From: Candidatus Eiseniibacteriota bacterium
GTDB lineage: Bacteria > Eisenbacteria > RBG-16-71-46 > JABDJR01
NCBI GenBank assembly: GCA_013003415.1
Contig: JABDJR010000573.1
Location: 1 to 5,270 of the forward strand
DNA length: 5,270 nucleotides
Direction: 5' to 3'
Shown: one piece after another, positions 4,915 to 5,270 of the stretch
Position numbering within the stretch: position 1 is the first letter of the stretch
How the letters are laid out: each line of letters opens with the position of its first letter
Notes under the pieces: generated by a model
The model's database searches: none
What the model was told of the DNA's origin: nothing
Seen by the model: only the letters and a program-made list of their open reading frames with translations
Translations under genes and position numbers: made by a program

Positions 4915-5270
4915 TTATGCAAAATCCTCAAGCTGATGACGAATGATTTCGCCGTCCACCATGAACACCACGTCTTCGGCAATGTTCGTAGCCAAGTCAG
5001 CAATGCGCTCTAGGTGGCGACTAACCGATAGAAAGTGAATAACGATCGGGATGGATTTCGGATCTTGCTCCATGATTTCTTGAACGACGATAAACATCTC
5101 ACGATTGTAGTCATCGACAATGTCATCTTTAAGGCAAATCTCTCGAGCAAGTTTCGTATCCAAATTCACCAGAGAATCGAGGCTGCCCCGCACCATGTCT
5201 TGCACCGCTGCAGTCATATTCTGAAAATTCAGACCTGCGATGGCTGGGTGAGCGGCAAGAAAGGCGGCTC
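4915..5270 (-). CDS. phoU: PhoU, phosphate-signalling regulator (C-terminal part)
   Basis: The last 117 residues of PhoU; the 5' part lies beyond the right edge, where the frame remains open. PhoU is a cytoplasmic protein of two three-helix bundles that links the Pst phosphate transporter to the PhoR/PhoB sensor system and holds Pho signalling down when phosphate is plentiful. The segment matches the second bundle: LAREICLKDDIVDDYNR (a helix with acidic metal-site residues), a middle EQDPKSIPIVIHFLSVS helix, and the family hallmark RHLERIADLATNIAEDVVF followed by VDGEIIRH. A full PhoU has about 220-240 residues, so roughly half is visible. An internal ATG at 5217 is not the start, because conserved sequence (HPAIAGLNFQNM) continues in frame upstream of it. 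The usual pst neighbours would be expected upstream on the minus strand, outside this window. Confidence 0.94.
   Translation of the reverse strand, partial: AAFLAAHPAIAGLNFQNMTAAVQDMVRGSLDSLVNLDTKLAREICLKDDIVDDYNREMFIVVQEIMEQDPKSIPIVIHFLSVSRHLERIADLATNIAEDVVFMVDGEIIRHQLEDFA

Noticed and set aside
1..5270. CRISPR array, insertion sequence or integrase site, checked because RtcR-type CARF domains and tRNA genes can accompany them
   Set aside because: No regularly spaced repeats, transposase, terminal inverted repeats or duplicated tRNA 3' end were found in the window.

Overview
The window carries an RNA-repair locus of the RtcR/RtcB/RtcA type, followed by two convergent housekeeping-type genes. 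The organism looks like a Gram-negative or related bacterium that uses sigma-54. The signs are a near-consensus -24/-12 promoter, a divergent rtcR start, Shine-Dalgarno-led genes, moderate base composition and a phoU gene. The genus cannot be read from the sequence. A Bdellovibrio-like or other deltaproteobacterial-grade lineage would fit, but this is only a guess.

Left edge (1-291): the first 11 codons of a minus-strand gene match the start of RtcR, the sigma-54 activator with an N-terminal CARF domain. Its divergent spacer holds several dyads (33-50, 66-81, 117-137), a sigma-54 promoter at 169-185 facing right, and a GC-rich hairpin followed by five T (222-251) inside the predicted leader of the operon.

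Centre (292-4266): rtcB (RNA ligase) and rtcA (RNA 3'-phosphate cyclase) are followed by a 471-base gap without a convincing protein gene. The gap holds RNA instead: a nearly complete tRNA cloverleaf (about 2734-2807, anticodon AUG, shortened acceptor stem, encoded CCA) and a larger nested structure closed by a perfect 12-bp pairing of 2838-2849 with 3048-3059. A slipin/SPFH-family gene follows (3083-4228) and the unit ends at a strong intrinsic terminator (4232-4266). No clear terminator lies between rtcA and the slipin gene, so the whole stretch may be one sigma-54-driven transcript: rtcB - rtcA - tRNA-like - structured RNA - slipin.

Right edge (4323-5270, minus strand): a DUF1697-family gene with no canonical start codon ahead of its conserved N-terminus, and the 3' part of phoU running off the window.

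Working model: RtcR senses RNA damage products and activates sigma-54 transcription; RtcA and RtcB process and reseal broken RNA ends; the noncoding RNA(s) and slipin are accessory parts. The protein set is known from RNA-repair operons. The least explained part, and the best candidate for something undescribed, is the RNA between rtcA and the slipin gene.
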